Below, in pieces: positions 1 to 7,254 of a stretch of DNA of 13,590 nt. The stretch comes from Halovenus sp. Lineage in GTDB: Archaea > Halobacteriota > Halobacteria > Halobacteriales > Haloarculaceae. The notes under the pieces are model-generated. The model worked only from the letters and a program-made list of their open reading frames with translations. It had not been told where the DNA came from and ran no database searches. The stretch covers positions 1 to 13,590 of the forward strand of contig PUNZ01000242.1 in the NCBI GenBank assembly GCA_003551945.1, given 5' to 3'. Positions within the stretch are counted from its first letter, which is position 1. Every line of letters begins with the position of its first letter. The translations under genes and the position numbers were made by a program.

Positions 1-675
1 CGGTCGTTCACTGACGTCCGTGAAGAGTACGGTTCGTGTGCGACTATCTTCGCCGAATATATCGAAGAGCTAGGGTGGCGCGTTGCCGACCCTGATGAGG
101 AACCGGAGGACAAGACTATTCTGCAATCTGGTATCGCCACGGCGCTTGTCTATGGCATTCTCTCCGATACCAGCAGGCTCACCAGCGGCGTCACGGGAGC
201 GGAGTTCGAAGCCATGCGATTTCTGTCCACGGGTATCGATGAGGCCATCCTTGACCGAATTGCCAATCCGGATATGGATGCTGAATCGCTCGAAATCAAA
301 GCCAGAGCTATCACCGGTCGAACGGTCGATTCACCGTTTGCCATCAGCGACGTGGGAACCGTCTCAAATCTCGATGCAATTCCACAGGCTGCAGACGAAC
401 TCAGACAGCTAGAGGGTATCAGCGCGGTCGTCGTTATGGGTGACCGGGGTGGGACGATTCGCCTCGCTGGGCGGTCAAGCGATGACCGCGTTCATATGGG
501 GAAGGTCCTCAGCACCGTCGCCGATGAAATTCCAATGGCCGAAGCCGGCGGGCACGCGCGGATGGGCGGTGGGACAATCTTAATCGAGCATATGGAAGGG
601 CTTGGCCCAAGCGATGGGATGACGCGGGATGAGATGAAACTGCGGCTGTTCGAAGCGATGAAAGGCGACCTGTGA
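1..675 (+). CDS. DHH-family phosphoesterase, 3' part (5' end outside window)
   Basis: Frame 1 is open from the first base to a TGA at 673-675, giving the last 224 residues. An internal ATG at 214 is not the start, because good DHH-family sequence precedes it. Visible landmarks are YGSCATIFAEYI (residues 10-21 of the fragment), ILSDTSRLTSG (53-63, with the Asp-Thr typical of the DHH metal site) and a C-terminal DHHA1-type motif GGHARMGGG (183-191). The DHH superfamily uses two metal ions to cleave phosphodiesters (RecJ, NrnA, GdpP and relatives). The nucleic-acid or nucleotide substrate cannot be decided, because the N-terminal half with the DHH motif itself, and any extra sensor domain, lies upstream. 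It converges on radA with about 60 bases between the two stop codons. Family is secure; function is only general. Confidence 0.88.
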   Translation, partial: RSFTDVREEYGSCATIFAEYIEELGWRVADPDEEPEDKTILQSGIATALVYGILSDTSRLTSGVTGAEFEAMRFLSTGIDEAILDRIANPDMDAESLEIKARAITGRTVDSPFAISDVGTVSNLDAIPQAADELRQLEGISAVVVMGDRGGTIRLAGRSSDDRVHMGKVLSTVADEIPMAEAGGHARMGGGTILIEHMEGLGPSDGMTRDEMKLRLFEAMKGDL

Positions 676-736
676 CCCCTTCAATTCAGGTCGAAACCGC
701 GAGAAGAGAGTGCCTTTAGACCGGGGACAATTACTT

Positions 737-1783
737 TCACTCCGGTATGATTCCGTCGCCGGTAATGCGCATGACAGACTCGCCATCAGCGAGGTTCGGC
801 GCATCGACAAGGCGGACAATTCGTTTGTCTGCTTTCGATTTGCGGAGGTACATTCGGAATGTGGAGGTGTGACCGAGGATGTTGCCACCGATTGGCTGGG
901 TTGGGTCGCCGAAGAACGAGTCGGGGTTCGATGCGACCTGATTCGTGATGACGACGGCGGTATTGTTGAGGTCACCGACGCGCATCAGGTCGTGTAGGTG
1001 TTTGTTGAGTTTCTGCTGGCGCTGGGCAAGTTCACCACGGCCGACGTACTCGGCGCGGAAATGGGCGGTAAGCGAGTCGACACAGAGCAGTCGCACGGGG
1101 AACTCCTCATCTTGTGTCTTGCTGGCAATCTCCTGTGCTTTCTCCGCAAGCAGAATCTGGTGGTTTGAGTTGAACGCTTTTGCGACGTGGATTTTATCGA
1201 GAACGGCCTCAAGCAATGCCTCCTGAAGCTGTTCGTCACCAGCGTCTGCTTCGCCCTCCTCGACAATTCCGTGTAGGACCATGGTATCCTCGAGAATCTC
1301 GTCATCGAGGCCAAAGAGCATATCTTCGATACGCTCCGGGCGGAAAGTATCCTCGGAGTCGATGAAGATGGTGCTGCCTTCGAGTCCACCGTGTTCTCTC
1401 GGAAGTTGGACGTTAACGGAAAGCTGGTGGGTGACCTGCGATTTGCCGGACCCGAACTCACCGTAGACTTCGGTGATTGATTGGGTTTCGACACCGCCGC
1501 CGAGCATCTCGTCGACCTCCTCAACACCCCAGGAGAGTTTTCCAATCTCTTGGCGGCGTTCGAGAACCGTCGTGCCGCTTTCGAAGCCACCGATATCTGC
1601 GGCTTCGCGTGCAGCGTTAATGATGTCAGCGGCGCTTGATTCACCGATATCGGCGGTGTTCGAGAGTTCCCCTGGACTTGCAACGGCAATTCCCTGATAG
1701 TTATCGAATCCGTTGTCACGGAGTTTCTCTGCGGTGGCCGGACCGACGCCCGGCAGCTCTTCTAAATCCTCACTTGCGGACAT
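737..1783 (-). CDS. radA: RadA DNA repair and recombination protein (archaeal RecA/Rad51 homologue)
   Basis: This 348-residue protein forms nucleoprotein filaments on single-stranded DNA and catalyses homologous pairing and strand exchange. An N-terminal helix-hairpin-helix DNA-binding region (ELPGVGPATAEKL, 9-21) is followed by the linker with the polymerisation motif region (GGFESG, 65-70). The ATPase core has Walker A GEFGSGKSQ (108-116) and Walker B LLCVDS (232-237). The DNA-binding loop 2 region runs from ITNQVASNP (279-287) to IGGNILGH (298-305). Length and order are those of a complete archaeal RadA, with no sign of an intein. ATG at 1783 is chosen because a TATA box lies about 27 nt upstream, implying a leaderless message. 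It is transcribed alone, downstream of but separated from the dms operon by a 160-base gap. Essentially certain. Confidence 0.98.
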   Translation of the reverse strand: MSASEDLEELPGVGPATAEKLRDNGFDNYQGIAVASPGELSNTADIGESSAADIINAAREAADIGGFESGTTVLERRQEIGKLSWGVEEVDEMLGGGVETQSITEVYGEFGSGKSQVTHQLSVNVQLPREHGGLEGSTIFIDSEDTFRPERIEDMLFGLDDEILEDTMVLHGIVEEGEADAGDEQLQEALLEAVLDKIHVAKAFNSNHQILLAEKAQEIASKTQDEEFPVRLLCVDSLTAHFRAEYVGRGELAQRQQKLNKHLHDLMRVGDLNNTAVVITNQVASNPDSFFGDPTQPIGGNILGHTSTFRMYLRKSKADKRIVRLVDAPNLADGESVMRITGDGIIPE

Positions 1784-1803
1784 ATATCGGGATTGTGCCC
1801 CCT

Positions 1804-1814
1804 GGTAAATAAAC
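1804..1814 (-). promoter_or_regulatory. TATA box of radA
   Basis: On the minus strand the sequence GTTTATTTACC is centred about 27 nt upstream of the radA ATG (1783), preceded by a G-rich run where the BRE would be. This spacing puts the transcription start at or within a few bases of the start codon, the usual leaderless arrangement in haloarchaea. Assigned from spacing and composition only. Confidence 0.6.
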
Positions 1815-1855
1815 CCCCGTTAACAGGAGAGTGAAAGTGAAAATGGCAGACATGA

Positions 1856-1922
1856 ACTGGGCCGTCGAAAGGAGACAGGAAAGGTTAACAAAGGATGGGG
1901 CGGATTCGCTGACCGGCCCAGT
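1856..1922. repeat. Inverted repeat between the dms operon 3' end and radA
   Basis: ACTGGGCCG at 1856-1864 is the exact reverse complement of CGGCCCAGT at 1914-1922, leaving a 49-base loop. With one bulged C the pairing extends by two more bases. It lies just after the stop codon of the last dms-operon gene (1943) and before the radA promoter. It could be a 3' structure protecting or ending the dms transcript, or chance in a GC-rich sequence. No gene was found in the 1784-1942 gap. Confidence 0.4.
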
Positions 1923-1942
1923 AAGTGGATGACCGAGCGAAC

Positions 1943-2296
1943 TCACTGGGTCTCGGCAACAAGACTGGTAATAATCGTCCGTTCAAGGTTACTGAGTCGC
2001 TGCGAGACGGCAGATTTGCTAATCTCAAGCTCTGCTGCAAGATCTCCAAGCGATGCACGGCGGGGGACGTCATAGTATCCCTCCTCAACGGCGAGTTTGG
2101 CGGCCTCCCACTGTGTTTCCGTAATCGTATCCACATGCACCAGAGACGGTCGTTCGGGTGTCTGTGAGATATTGTGGACGGTAATTTCGGAATCTTCCCC
2201 GTCTGATTCGGCAAGGAACCGAAGCACCTGCTGGCCGAGACGCTCATCGGACAGCGAAAGCGTCATTTTGAGCTCTGGCTGGTCTGTTGTGGACAT
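1943..2296 (-). CDS. Short Bat-type HTH_10 transcriptional regulator at the 3' end of the dms operon
   Basis: A 117-residue protein with a C-terminal HTH_10 domain. ITETQWEAAKLAVEEGYYDVP (58-78) is the typical 'Q..A...A...GYY..P' opening of the domain, followed by the helix-turn-helix LGDLAAELEISKSAVSQRL (83-101). The N-terminal half (about 1-57) is too short for the usual Bat GAF or PAS sensor modules, and it has no Cys. ATG at 2296 is preferred over codons further upstream, which would run deep into dmsD; the gap to the dmsD stop is 4 nt, so the gene is almost surely co-transcribed with dmsEABCD. A GGAGG at 2310-2314 is a rather distant possible ribosome site. It probably acts as a DNA-binding modulator of this or a related operon; the Halobacterium dms locus as I know it ends with dmsD. 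Target and ligand are unknown. Confidence 0.85.
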   Translation of the reverse strand: MSTTDQPELKMTLSLSDERLGQQVLRFLAESDGEDSEITVHNISQTPERPSLVHVDTITETQWEAAKLAVEEGYYDVPRRASLGDLAAELEISKSAVSQRLSNLERTIITSLVAETQ

Positions 2297-2300
2297 GGCC

Positions 2301-2942
2301 CTATGCGTGCCTCCGCTGGCTCTGTTCAGTGGTCTGTGCCACGAGGAACGCATCAATTGCCGCAACCACACGAGCCAGCACGGTGGTTGCCCAGCGATAA
2401 AACGGCTCATCGCTGGTTTCTTTCACCCGCTGTTCAAATGCGGGTATCCAATCCAGATGTGTTTCCCAGAACGACTGTGCAGCCTCCAGTGTCTCCGCTG
2501 TGAGCAACAGACTGGCAAACTCTAGCAGCACGACGAGATGGTCCGGTGGGTGTCGCTCCGGAATCTCGATGTCCGCCTCACGCAGCGTGCGCTTCATTGC
2601 CATCGCTGGCGGCCCGGAAAGCAGTTCCCGGTGTTGCCCATCGTGCCACGGTTTGTAGACGGATTCGACTGGTGGTGCAGAGGGGCCATCGTATCCTTCG
2701 AAGCTTCGACGGTAGCCCACCCGTGCTGTTTGGAGGTCATCCAGTACCGGAGCCTGCGGTACGTCAATACCGAGTGGCTCAGTTCGGTCGGTCAGTGTCG
2801 TGTGAAACGTCCCAGTGTGTACCGCCTCAACAAACGACGCATCGGGTTCGTCGAAACACTGTGAGAGGATGACGACAAGCTCTGCAAGGTGCGTACCGTC
2901 GACTTCGGGGTCACTCACTGTCCGCTGTGTCGCAGCGCTCAT
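2301..2942 (-). CDS. dmsD: TorD/DmsD-family molybdoenzyme assembly chaperone
   Basis: This 213-residue, acidic, mainly helical protein has TorD-family signatures: PPVESVY (90-96), matching the family's E-S-x-Y loop, PPDHLVVLLEFASLLL (132-147), and HLDWIPAF (162-169). It has no signal peptide and no membrane segment, so it is cytoplasmic. Members bind the Tat leader and apo-form of a DMSO-reductase-family catalytic subunit, hold it for cofactor insertion and prevent premature export. Its position directly after dmsABC makes DmsA the partner. The ATG at 2942 overlaps the dmsC stop by four bases (ATGA), showing translational coupling. Length is normal for the family. High confidence in family; the symbol follows the Halobacterium dmsREABCD order. 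Confidence 0.9.
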   Translation of the reverse strand: MSAATQRTVSDPEVDGTHLAELVVILSQCFDEPDASFVEAVHTGTFHTTLTDRTEPLGIDVPQAPVLDDLQTARVGYRRSFEGYDGPSAPPVESVYKPWHDGQHRELLSGPPAMAMKRTLREADIEIPERHPPDHLVVLLEFASLLLTAETLEAAQSFWETHLDWIPAFEQRVKETSDEPFYRWATTVLARVVAAIDAFLVAQTTEQSQRRHA

Positions 2943-4006
2943 AGTGCAACCACCACCGGGTTCTGTTCTGCCGCAAGTAACAGCAAGACACGAAGGATAA
3001 GCGCACTCACAAAGAGGAGTCCAAACGACCCGATGAGTGCTGGCCCGCCGAGTCGCTCAGCGCGGTCAGAGAGCCGGTCAGTCAGGGCCGCAATTCCGAT
3101 GGCAAGTCCGGCAACAACACTCAAGAGGAAGCCCAGTGCGACCAGCCACACGCCCACATACAATGCACCGCTTGTGAGTTCTGCGTGTGAGGCTGCCGCC
3201 GCAGGAGCGTCGCTCGTGGCAATCTCTTGCCACCCATAGGCGATGAAAACCAAGCTAAGCGCTGAAAAGATGGAGACGACAACCGCGTATCCACCAAACA
3301 CTGGCCCGATTTCTCGCTCAAACAACATGGTAATGGCAAGCGTCACACCAACGCCGGCAGCAATGCCACTGGTGAGAAACGCCATCGGCAGGACAACGGA
3401 CATGTTCCAGAGTGGAACAGTCTCGACAATTGCAAGCTCGAATCCTGTGTAAATGGTCGCAAGCGCAAGGATGCTTCCAACGACGTGCAGCGCGGCAAAG
3501 ACGGCCATTGGTGGGCGAACTGCATCGACAAGCCTGTCAGCAAGTTCAAGCAGCCCTAGCTTAGCGAAGATAACGCGTGGCCAGAGACTTGCACCGCTCT
3601 CCTCTGCAGCCTGTTCGCCGAACAGCTGCAAGAGTAAGCAGATAACCGAAAACACGGCGAGCAGCACAAGTATCCATGTCCCGATGGTAATCCACGAACT
3701 GAAGTTCGTGAGATAGATTGGGAAAAGCACAGCTCGGGAGATAACTGCGAGGTGTGAGAGGACAGCAAGTCCAGCTATCGCTGCGCTCGCCACTGCGGTC
3801 ATAAAGCCCCAGCGGGCGATTTCACTCTCTAAACAGCATGGACCGGACTCACGACGGGCCCGGATGTAACAGGCCGACGCACCTGTAATGTATGCACCAC
3901 CGGCGACGGCGGCGAAAAACAGGTACACTGGAATCGAGAGGTCCCAGTAATCGGCCGGGAGCCAGCGGGCGAAGTCGGTCATCAGTGGGAGTAGTTCACC
4001 TAACAT
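2939..4006 (-). CDS. dmsC: NrfD/PsrC-type membrane anchor subunit of the molybdoenzyme
   Basis: This 355-residue integral membrane protein has eight predicted helices (about 23-47, 65-89, 104-129, 166-187, 199-226, 236-258, 279-307, 322-345), the NrfD/PsrC count. The family anchors molybdoenzyme complexes and exchanges electrons with the quinone pool, passing them to the four-cluster ferredoxin subunit. A GTG at 4015 overlaps the dmsB stop. The ATG at 4006 is preferred because GGGTGA, a good Shine-Dalgarno match, ends 5 nt before it. The gene overlaps dmsD by 4 nt at its 3' end. An acidic, Ala-rich extracytoplasmic or cytoplasmic loop lies around 262-278. It carries no haem-ligand pattern that I would trust. 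The NrfD type is shared by Dms, Psr, Ttr and related systems, so it does not fix the substrate. Confidence 0.93.
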   Translation of the reverse strand: MLGELLPLMTDFARWLPADYWDLSIPVYLFFAAVAGGAYITGASACYIRARRESGPCCLESEIARWGFMTAVASAAIAGLAVLSHLAVISRAVLFPIYLTNFSSWITIGTWILVLLAVFSVICLLLQLFGEQAAEESGASLWPRVIFAKLGLLELADRLVDAVRPPMAVFAALHVVGSILALATIYTGFELAIVETVPLWNMSVVLPMAFLTSGIAAGVGVTLAITMLFEREIGPVFGGYAVVVSIFSALSLVFIAYGWQEIATSDAPAAAASHAELTSGALYVGVWLVALGFLLSVVAGLAIGIAALTDRLSDRAERLGGPALIGSFGLLFVSALILRVLLLLAAEQNPVVVAL

Positions 4007-4011
4007 TGGTC

Positions 4012-4659
4012 TCACCCGTTCAACCAGGCTGCTGACTGGTCAGTTTCGTCCTCACGAATCGCGGCGGATAGTTCGGCATCGTCACCGACCGGTTCGACGA
4101 CCACTCGACCGCCGTAGGCATCATTTTCGAACCGCACTGCAGCCTTTTCAGAGGCGTGGTCAAGAACCTCACTCCGCGGGCCGGCTTTAATCGCATCACC
4201 GACACAGCTGCTTTCACAGGCAGGCTGGAGCCCGCCGTCTTCCGGTTTTTCTTTCGGCGGCTGGTCGTGTCCGCTGCCCGGCCCTTGCCCGAGACACATG
4301 TTACATTTCGACATGAGTCCCGTGTCATCGTAGGTTGGGGCGCCGAACGGACAGGCCCATGCACAGTAGTGACAGCCGATACAGCGGTCACGGTCAACCG
4401 TCACGATACCATCCTCTTCCCGTTTGGTAATGGCATCTGGCGGGCAAACCGTTTCACACGGCGCGTCGTGACAGTGCATACACGACATGGAGACCGGGAG
4501 TTCTTCGAACTCCGGATACTCGCCGCGTGAGAGGTGTGTCACTGTCCGCCAATCATCTGACTCTGGGTCGCGGTCGTGTCGCTGTTTGCACGCAATCGAA
4601 CAGGCGTGGCAGCCGATACAGCGATTCGGGTCGAAGTAGAACATCCATGGGTCTTCCAT
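4012..4659 (-). CDS. dmsB: Four-cluster ferredoxin-type electron-transfer subunit
   Basis: This 215-residue protein carries sixteen Cys in four groups, the pattern of DmsB/PsrB/NrfC subunits: C14-x2-C17-x2-C20-x3-C24; C60-x2-C63-x4-C68-x3-C72; C93-x2-C96-x2-C99-x3-C103; and C119-x2-C122 with C148-x3-C152. It should hold four 4Fe-4S clusters and wire the membrane anchor to DmsA. There is no signal peptide, so export would be by co-translocation with Tat-bearing DmsA. The fourth group has a hydrophilic insert (123-147) rich in Gly, Pro, Lys and Glu. The start at 4659 lies 2 nt after the dmsA stop and is set by a perfect Shine-Dalgarno sequence inside the end of dmsA. The next gene starts within or just after its stop. 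Confidence 0.95.
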   Translation of the reverse strand: MEDPWMFYFDPNRCIGCHACSIACKQRHDRDPESDDWRTVTHLSRGEYPEFEELPVSMSCMHCHDAPCETVCPPDAITKREEDGIVTVDRDRCIGCHYCAWACPFGAPTYDDTGLMSKCNMCLGQGPGSGHDQPPKEKPEDGGLQPACESSCVGDAIKAGPRSEVLDHASEKAAVRFENDAYGGRVVVEPVGDDAELSAAIREDETDQSAAWLNG

Positions 4660-4661
4660 GG

Positions 4662-6974
4662 TCAGTCACCTCCGCTCCGAACCTCAGCAGCCATGTGTCT
4701 ATCCACCTGCGACGAAATTGGGTCTGTCTGGCCATCGTGTACAATCATTGTGTTCATTCCCTCCTCGTGGCTGTTGCCCGTGCCAAACCCGAACTCAGCC
4801 GTGATAAAGCCGGGACGAGTGCGCTCGCTGACGTATGCCATCAACTCGCCCTCACCGGCAGGTGTCTCAACGGTGACCATATCACCGGTTTCGATTCCTC
4901 GCTCGTCAGCATCCGACGGGTTCATCACCAGATAGTTGCCCTCGTAGTCCTCCCCTGCAAGGCCGTGCTTTTTGGCATACTGCTGTCGGGGGTGGTCAAG
5001 CACCTGGTCCGCTCCGAAGGCGAAAAACACCGCTCTCGTATCGTAGAAGTGAAGCGGATATTCGTCGTCGGGTTCCTCTCCGAAGGTTCCCGGGGGAAGC
5101 CACTGCGGACCAGTATGGATGTCAATCTCTTCGTACTGTTCGTCAAGCTCTGCAATCGACTGGGCGTAGCCTCCCTCCTCATCCAGGTCAAACTGGAATT
5201 TGTCCGTCGCTGTTGGGAACCCGTTTTCTTCCCACTGTTCGTATCCGAACTCATCGAGGATGACGTAATTTTGCTCAGCAATGTCGTCGAAGGAGTACTC
5301 AACGTTTGCCAGCATGTCCTCGTTGAATTCGGCTTCATCCTCCCAGGGGATGTAGTCGCCCCAACCCATCTCGTCGGCGATACCTTTCAGTATCTCAAAG
5401 CCAGGTTTGGAGTTCCCTTGTGGGGAGACAGCAGCTTTCGATGCCGTCATCCACGTCCGGTCGTGATACGCACTCCACGCTGGGGCGTAGTTGATGAGCG
5501 TGTCTTTTTCTAACTGAATAGCCTCCGGAAGAACGATATCTGCACGCCGTGTCAGTTCGTTCCAGTAGGCGTCAACGGTGATGACAAGGTCCATCTCGTC
5601 AAGTGCTTCCATCCACGCTTCGGTGTTCCCATCAGTCAGGGGGTTGTCGTAATGACAGTAGATGCCGTTGATATGCCCATTCTCGACCATCTCCGGAACT
5701 TGGTTGTGACCAATCCCGGTTGTGTGTCGGAACGGGTACTCCTCGTACTCCTCGTACTGTCGCAGGGCCGGAACCTTGCCCTCAGCGTTGTTTGGTAAGT
5801 CGATGTCTCGGACTTCAAACGGGTCAGAGAAGGGTGGCCCACGCCAGAGTCTGAGCCCTCCGGGGCGGTCGATGTTGCCCACCAGTCCGTTCAATGCGAA
5901 GACGGCCTGTGAGGCCTTCTGTGATTCAGCGTACTGACCCACACCCGTCCAGAGCGCAATACCTGCAGCAGGTGCTGCTTCGGCGAAGTCGATAGCAATT
6001 TCACGGATTACTTCAGCGTCCAAGCCGGTTTCTTCCGCTGCCCATTCTGGGGTCTTATCAGCGACTTCCTCGCGATACTGGTCGAACCCATGCGTCCACT
6101 CCTCGACGAACTCCTCGTCGTACAGTTCTTCTTCGATAATAACGTGGCCCATTGCAAGCGCAAGCGCTCCGTCCGTGCGCGGTTTGATTGGAAGCCACGT
6201 ATCGGCTTTTTGCGCGGTCGGCGTGTGCTGTGGGTCAACAACAACGAGCGTGGCTCCCTGGTCAAGCGCTTCGAGAACGCCTTTGGGTTCCCATTGGCCG
6301 GCGAACGACTCGAAGATGTTGCGGCCCCATGCAATGATATACTCAGAGTTCTGGTAATCGACAAAGCGCATGTTTGCGCCGACACCCATCATTGCACCGC
6401 TCAGGTGTGGACCACCGAAACAGACGTGTCGGCCACGCCCAATCCGTTCTGGCGTGCCATAGAGGTTGCCCCAGATGATTTCGTGCAGGTCAGTGGTAGT
6501 CCAGCTGGCTGCATTGAGAAGCGTCTCTGCACCATGTTCGTCATCGAATGCTTCTAGTCGCTGTGCGGTATATTCAAACGCTTCATCCCAGCTCACTTGC
6601 TCAAGTTCGCCATCACGCCGAATGTGTGGCTCAGTGATGCGGTCAGGGTCGTGAGCTTTTTCCATCTCAGCGAGACCTTTTGGACACAGTGTCCCCTCCG
6701 TCTCTGGGCCCGCACTTGCCCGTGGATGGCCATCAACACCCGTAATGTCAATGACCGTCTCATCCTTGACGGCGAGTTCTTGCCCGCACGCGTGATGACA
6801 CATCCAGCAGTTACCGTAGGCCGTATCGGCGGCAGCGACGGAGGCAACTGGTGGGTCATCCGTATCAAGCCACGAGAGACAGCCGCTCAGGCTCGCCATC
6901 GCGGCTGTTGCACCGCTGGCTTGCAGGACGGTCCGGCGGGTAAGTCCAAATCCGTCGTCTTCTGTATCAGTCAT
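4662..6974 (-). CDS. dmsA: DMSO-reductase-family molybdopterin oxidoreductase, catalytic subunit (Tat lipoprotein)
   Basis: This 770-residue protein begins with a Tat signal (LTRRTVLQAS, 11-20, with R13-R14) followed by a lipobox ending LSGC (C32), so it should be exported folded and lipid-anchored outside the membrane. A 4Fe-4S site follows, C56-x2-C59-x3-C63-x33-C97 with CPKG. HVCFGGPHLSG (183-193) lines up with the metal-ligand segment of formate-dehydrogenase-type enzymes, placing C185 at the Mo position. The C-terminal part is the usual molybdopterin-dinucleotide-binding region (about 650-760). Synteny with Halobacterium dmsREABCD suggests DMSO/TMAO reduction, but E. coli DmsA has Ser at the Mo, so a sulfur or other oxyanion acceptor remains possible. 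ATG 6974 is chosen over an upstream extension to 7100 because the Tat leader starts here and GGAGGGG lies 7 nt upstream. It overlaps dmsE by 8 nt. Confidence 0.92.
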   Translation of the reverse strand: MTDTEDDGFGLTRRTVLQASGATAAMASLSGCLSWLDTDDPPVASVAAADTAYGNCWMCHHACGQELAVKDETVIDITGVDGHPRASAGPETEGTLCPKGLAEMEKAHDPDRITEPHIRRDGELEQVSWDEAFEYTAQRLEAFDDEHGAETLLNAASWTTTDLHEIIWGNLYGTPERIGRGRHVCFGGPHLSGAMMGVGANMRFVDYQNSEYIIAWGRNIFESFAGQWEPKGVLEALDQGATLVVVDPQHTPTAQKADTWLPIKPRTDGALALAMGHVIIEEELYDEEFVEEWTHGFDQYREEVADKTPEWAAEETGLDAEVIREIAIDFAEAAPAAGIALWTGVGQYAESQKASQAVFALNGLVGNIDRPGGLRLWRGPPFSDPFEVRDIDLPNNAEGKVPALRQYEEYEEYPFRHTTGIGHNQVPEMVENGHINGIYCHYDNPLTDGNTEAWMEALDEMDLVITVDAYWNELTRRADIVLPEAIQLEKDTLINYAPAWSAYHDRTWMTASKAAVSPQGNSKPGFEILKGIADEMGWGDYIPWEDEAEFNEDMLANVEYSFDDIAEQNYVILDEFGYEQWEENGFPTATDKFQFDLDEEGGYAQSIAELDEQYEEIDIHTGPQWLPPGTFGEEPDDEYPLHFYDTRAVFFAFGADQVLDHPRQQYAKKHGLAGEDYEGNYLVMNPSDADERGIETGDMVTVETPAGEGELMAYVSERTRPGFITAEFGFGTGNSHEEGMNTMIVHDGQTDPISSQVDRHMAAEVRSGGD
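4666..4673 (-). promoter_or_regulatory. Shine-Dalgarno site of dmsB inside the dmsA 3' end
   Basis: On the minus strand GGAGGTGA, a perfect anti-16S match, spans the last sense codons (Gly-Gly-Asp) of dmsA and lies 6 nt before the dmsB ATG. It fixes the dmsB start and suggests translation of dmsB by ribosomes finishing dmsA or binding de novo. Confidence 0.8.
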
Positions 6975-7197
6975 CTGTGAACCCCTCCGGTGGGACGTAA
7001 TCATCGCCAAATTCCTCCCGGAACTGTTCGTCGGATAGCTCGAAGAACTCCTCACGAGTGAGTTCTCCTTTCCAGACCTTGCGGGCATCCTCACCAGCAA
7101 ACTGGGCGAGCTCTTGGTCGTACGCAGATTCTACTGGCGTTCGATCGAGGCTGTCCAGCAGTTCGTGGGGGGTGTCGGGTTGTTGGGACATGGCCAT
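6967..7197 (-). CDS. dmsE: Small acidic protein at the head of the dms operon (DmsE position)
   Basis: This 76-residue protein (74 if the second ATG, at 7191, is used) is very rich in Asp and Glu. It contains no Cys and has no signal peptide or membrane segment. Its C-terminal half looks helical and amphipathic (EEFFELSDEQFREEFGDD, 49-66) and ends in PPEGF. It occupies the place of dmsE in the Halobacterium dmsREABCD locus, whose function is, to my knowledge, not established. It overlaps dmsA by 8 nt and is the first gene after the operon promoter, so it is made together with the catalytic subunit. Without Cys it is unlikely to be an electron carrier by itself; an assembly or stability factor for the exported complex is my inference. 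It is a real gene by position, coupling and reading-frame composition. Confidence 0.8.
   Translation of the reverse strand: MAMSQQPDTPHELLDSLDRTPVESAYDQELAQFAGEDARKVWKGELTREEFFELSDEQFREEFGDDYVPPEGFTDD
6982..6988 (-). promoter_or_regulatory. Shine-Dalgarno site of dmsA inside the dmsE 3' end
   Basis: GGAGGGG on the minus strand lies 7 nt before the ATG at 6974, within the last codons of dmsE (Pro-Glu-Gly-Phe). It decides the dmsA start in favour of the Tat-leader ATG. Confidence 0.7.
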
Positions 7198-7198
7198 C

Positions 7199-7208
7199 TC
7201 ACATGTGA
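7199..7208. repeat. Ten-base perfect palindrome just before the dmsE start
   Basis: TCACATGTGA is self-complementary and ends one base from the dmsE ATG (7197). In the message it would lie in the 5' leader. The arms are short and it may be coincidental, but it could fold over or bind near the start site. Confidence 0.35.
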
Positions 7209-7239
7209 AGCTAGGTCCTAACCCAGAATCCCCCTCACG

Positions 7240-7252
7240 CTTAACTGTTAAG
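7240..7252. promoter_or_regulatory. Palindromic operator candidate of the dmsE-A-B-C-D operon
   Basis: CTTAACTGTTAAG is a perfect 6+1+6 dyad starting 2 bases downstream (in the direction of dms transcription) of the TATA box at 7255-7265. It lies between the TATA box and the expected transcription start (about 7230-7236). A protein bound here would block polymerase, the usual layout for archaeal repression; activators normally bind upstream. Either HTH_10 protein of this locus, or a ModE- or oxygen-linked regulator, could be the ligand; the sequence does not say which. Confidence 0.6.
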
Positions 7253-7254
7253 CC

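Noticed and set aside
985..1719. Long alternative minus-strand frame inside radA
   Set aside because: Ser/Arg-rich shadow translation of radA with no domain features, overlapping an unmistakable gene.
1843..1932. Small plus-strand ORF of 29 codons in the gap upstream of radA
   Set aside because: It has a purine-rich lead but no clear promoter, overlaps the inverted repeat and encodes no recognisable motif. It is too short to support from sequence alone.
4007..4015. GTG start for dmsC overlapping the dmsB stop
   Set aside because: Possible, but the ATG at 4006 has a well-spaced GGGTGA ribosome site. The difference is three residues.
4527..5513. 328-codon plus-strand frame opposite dmsA/dmsB
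   Set aside because: Antisense shadow. The minus-strand genes carry complete family motifs and the plus frame shows none.
6975..7100. Upstream extension of dmsA in the same frame
   Set aside because: It would place 42 residues before the Tat signal and overlap dmsE. The Shine-Dalgarno and twin-Arg leader fix the start at 6974.
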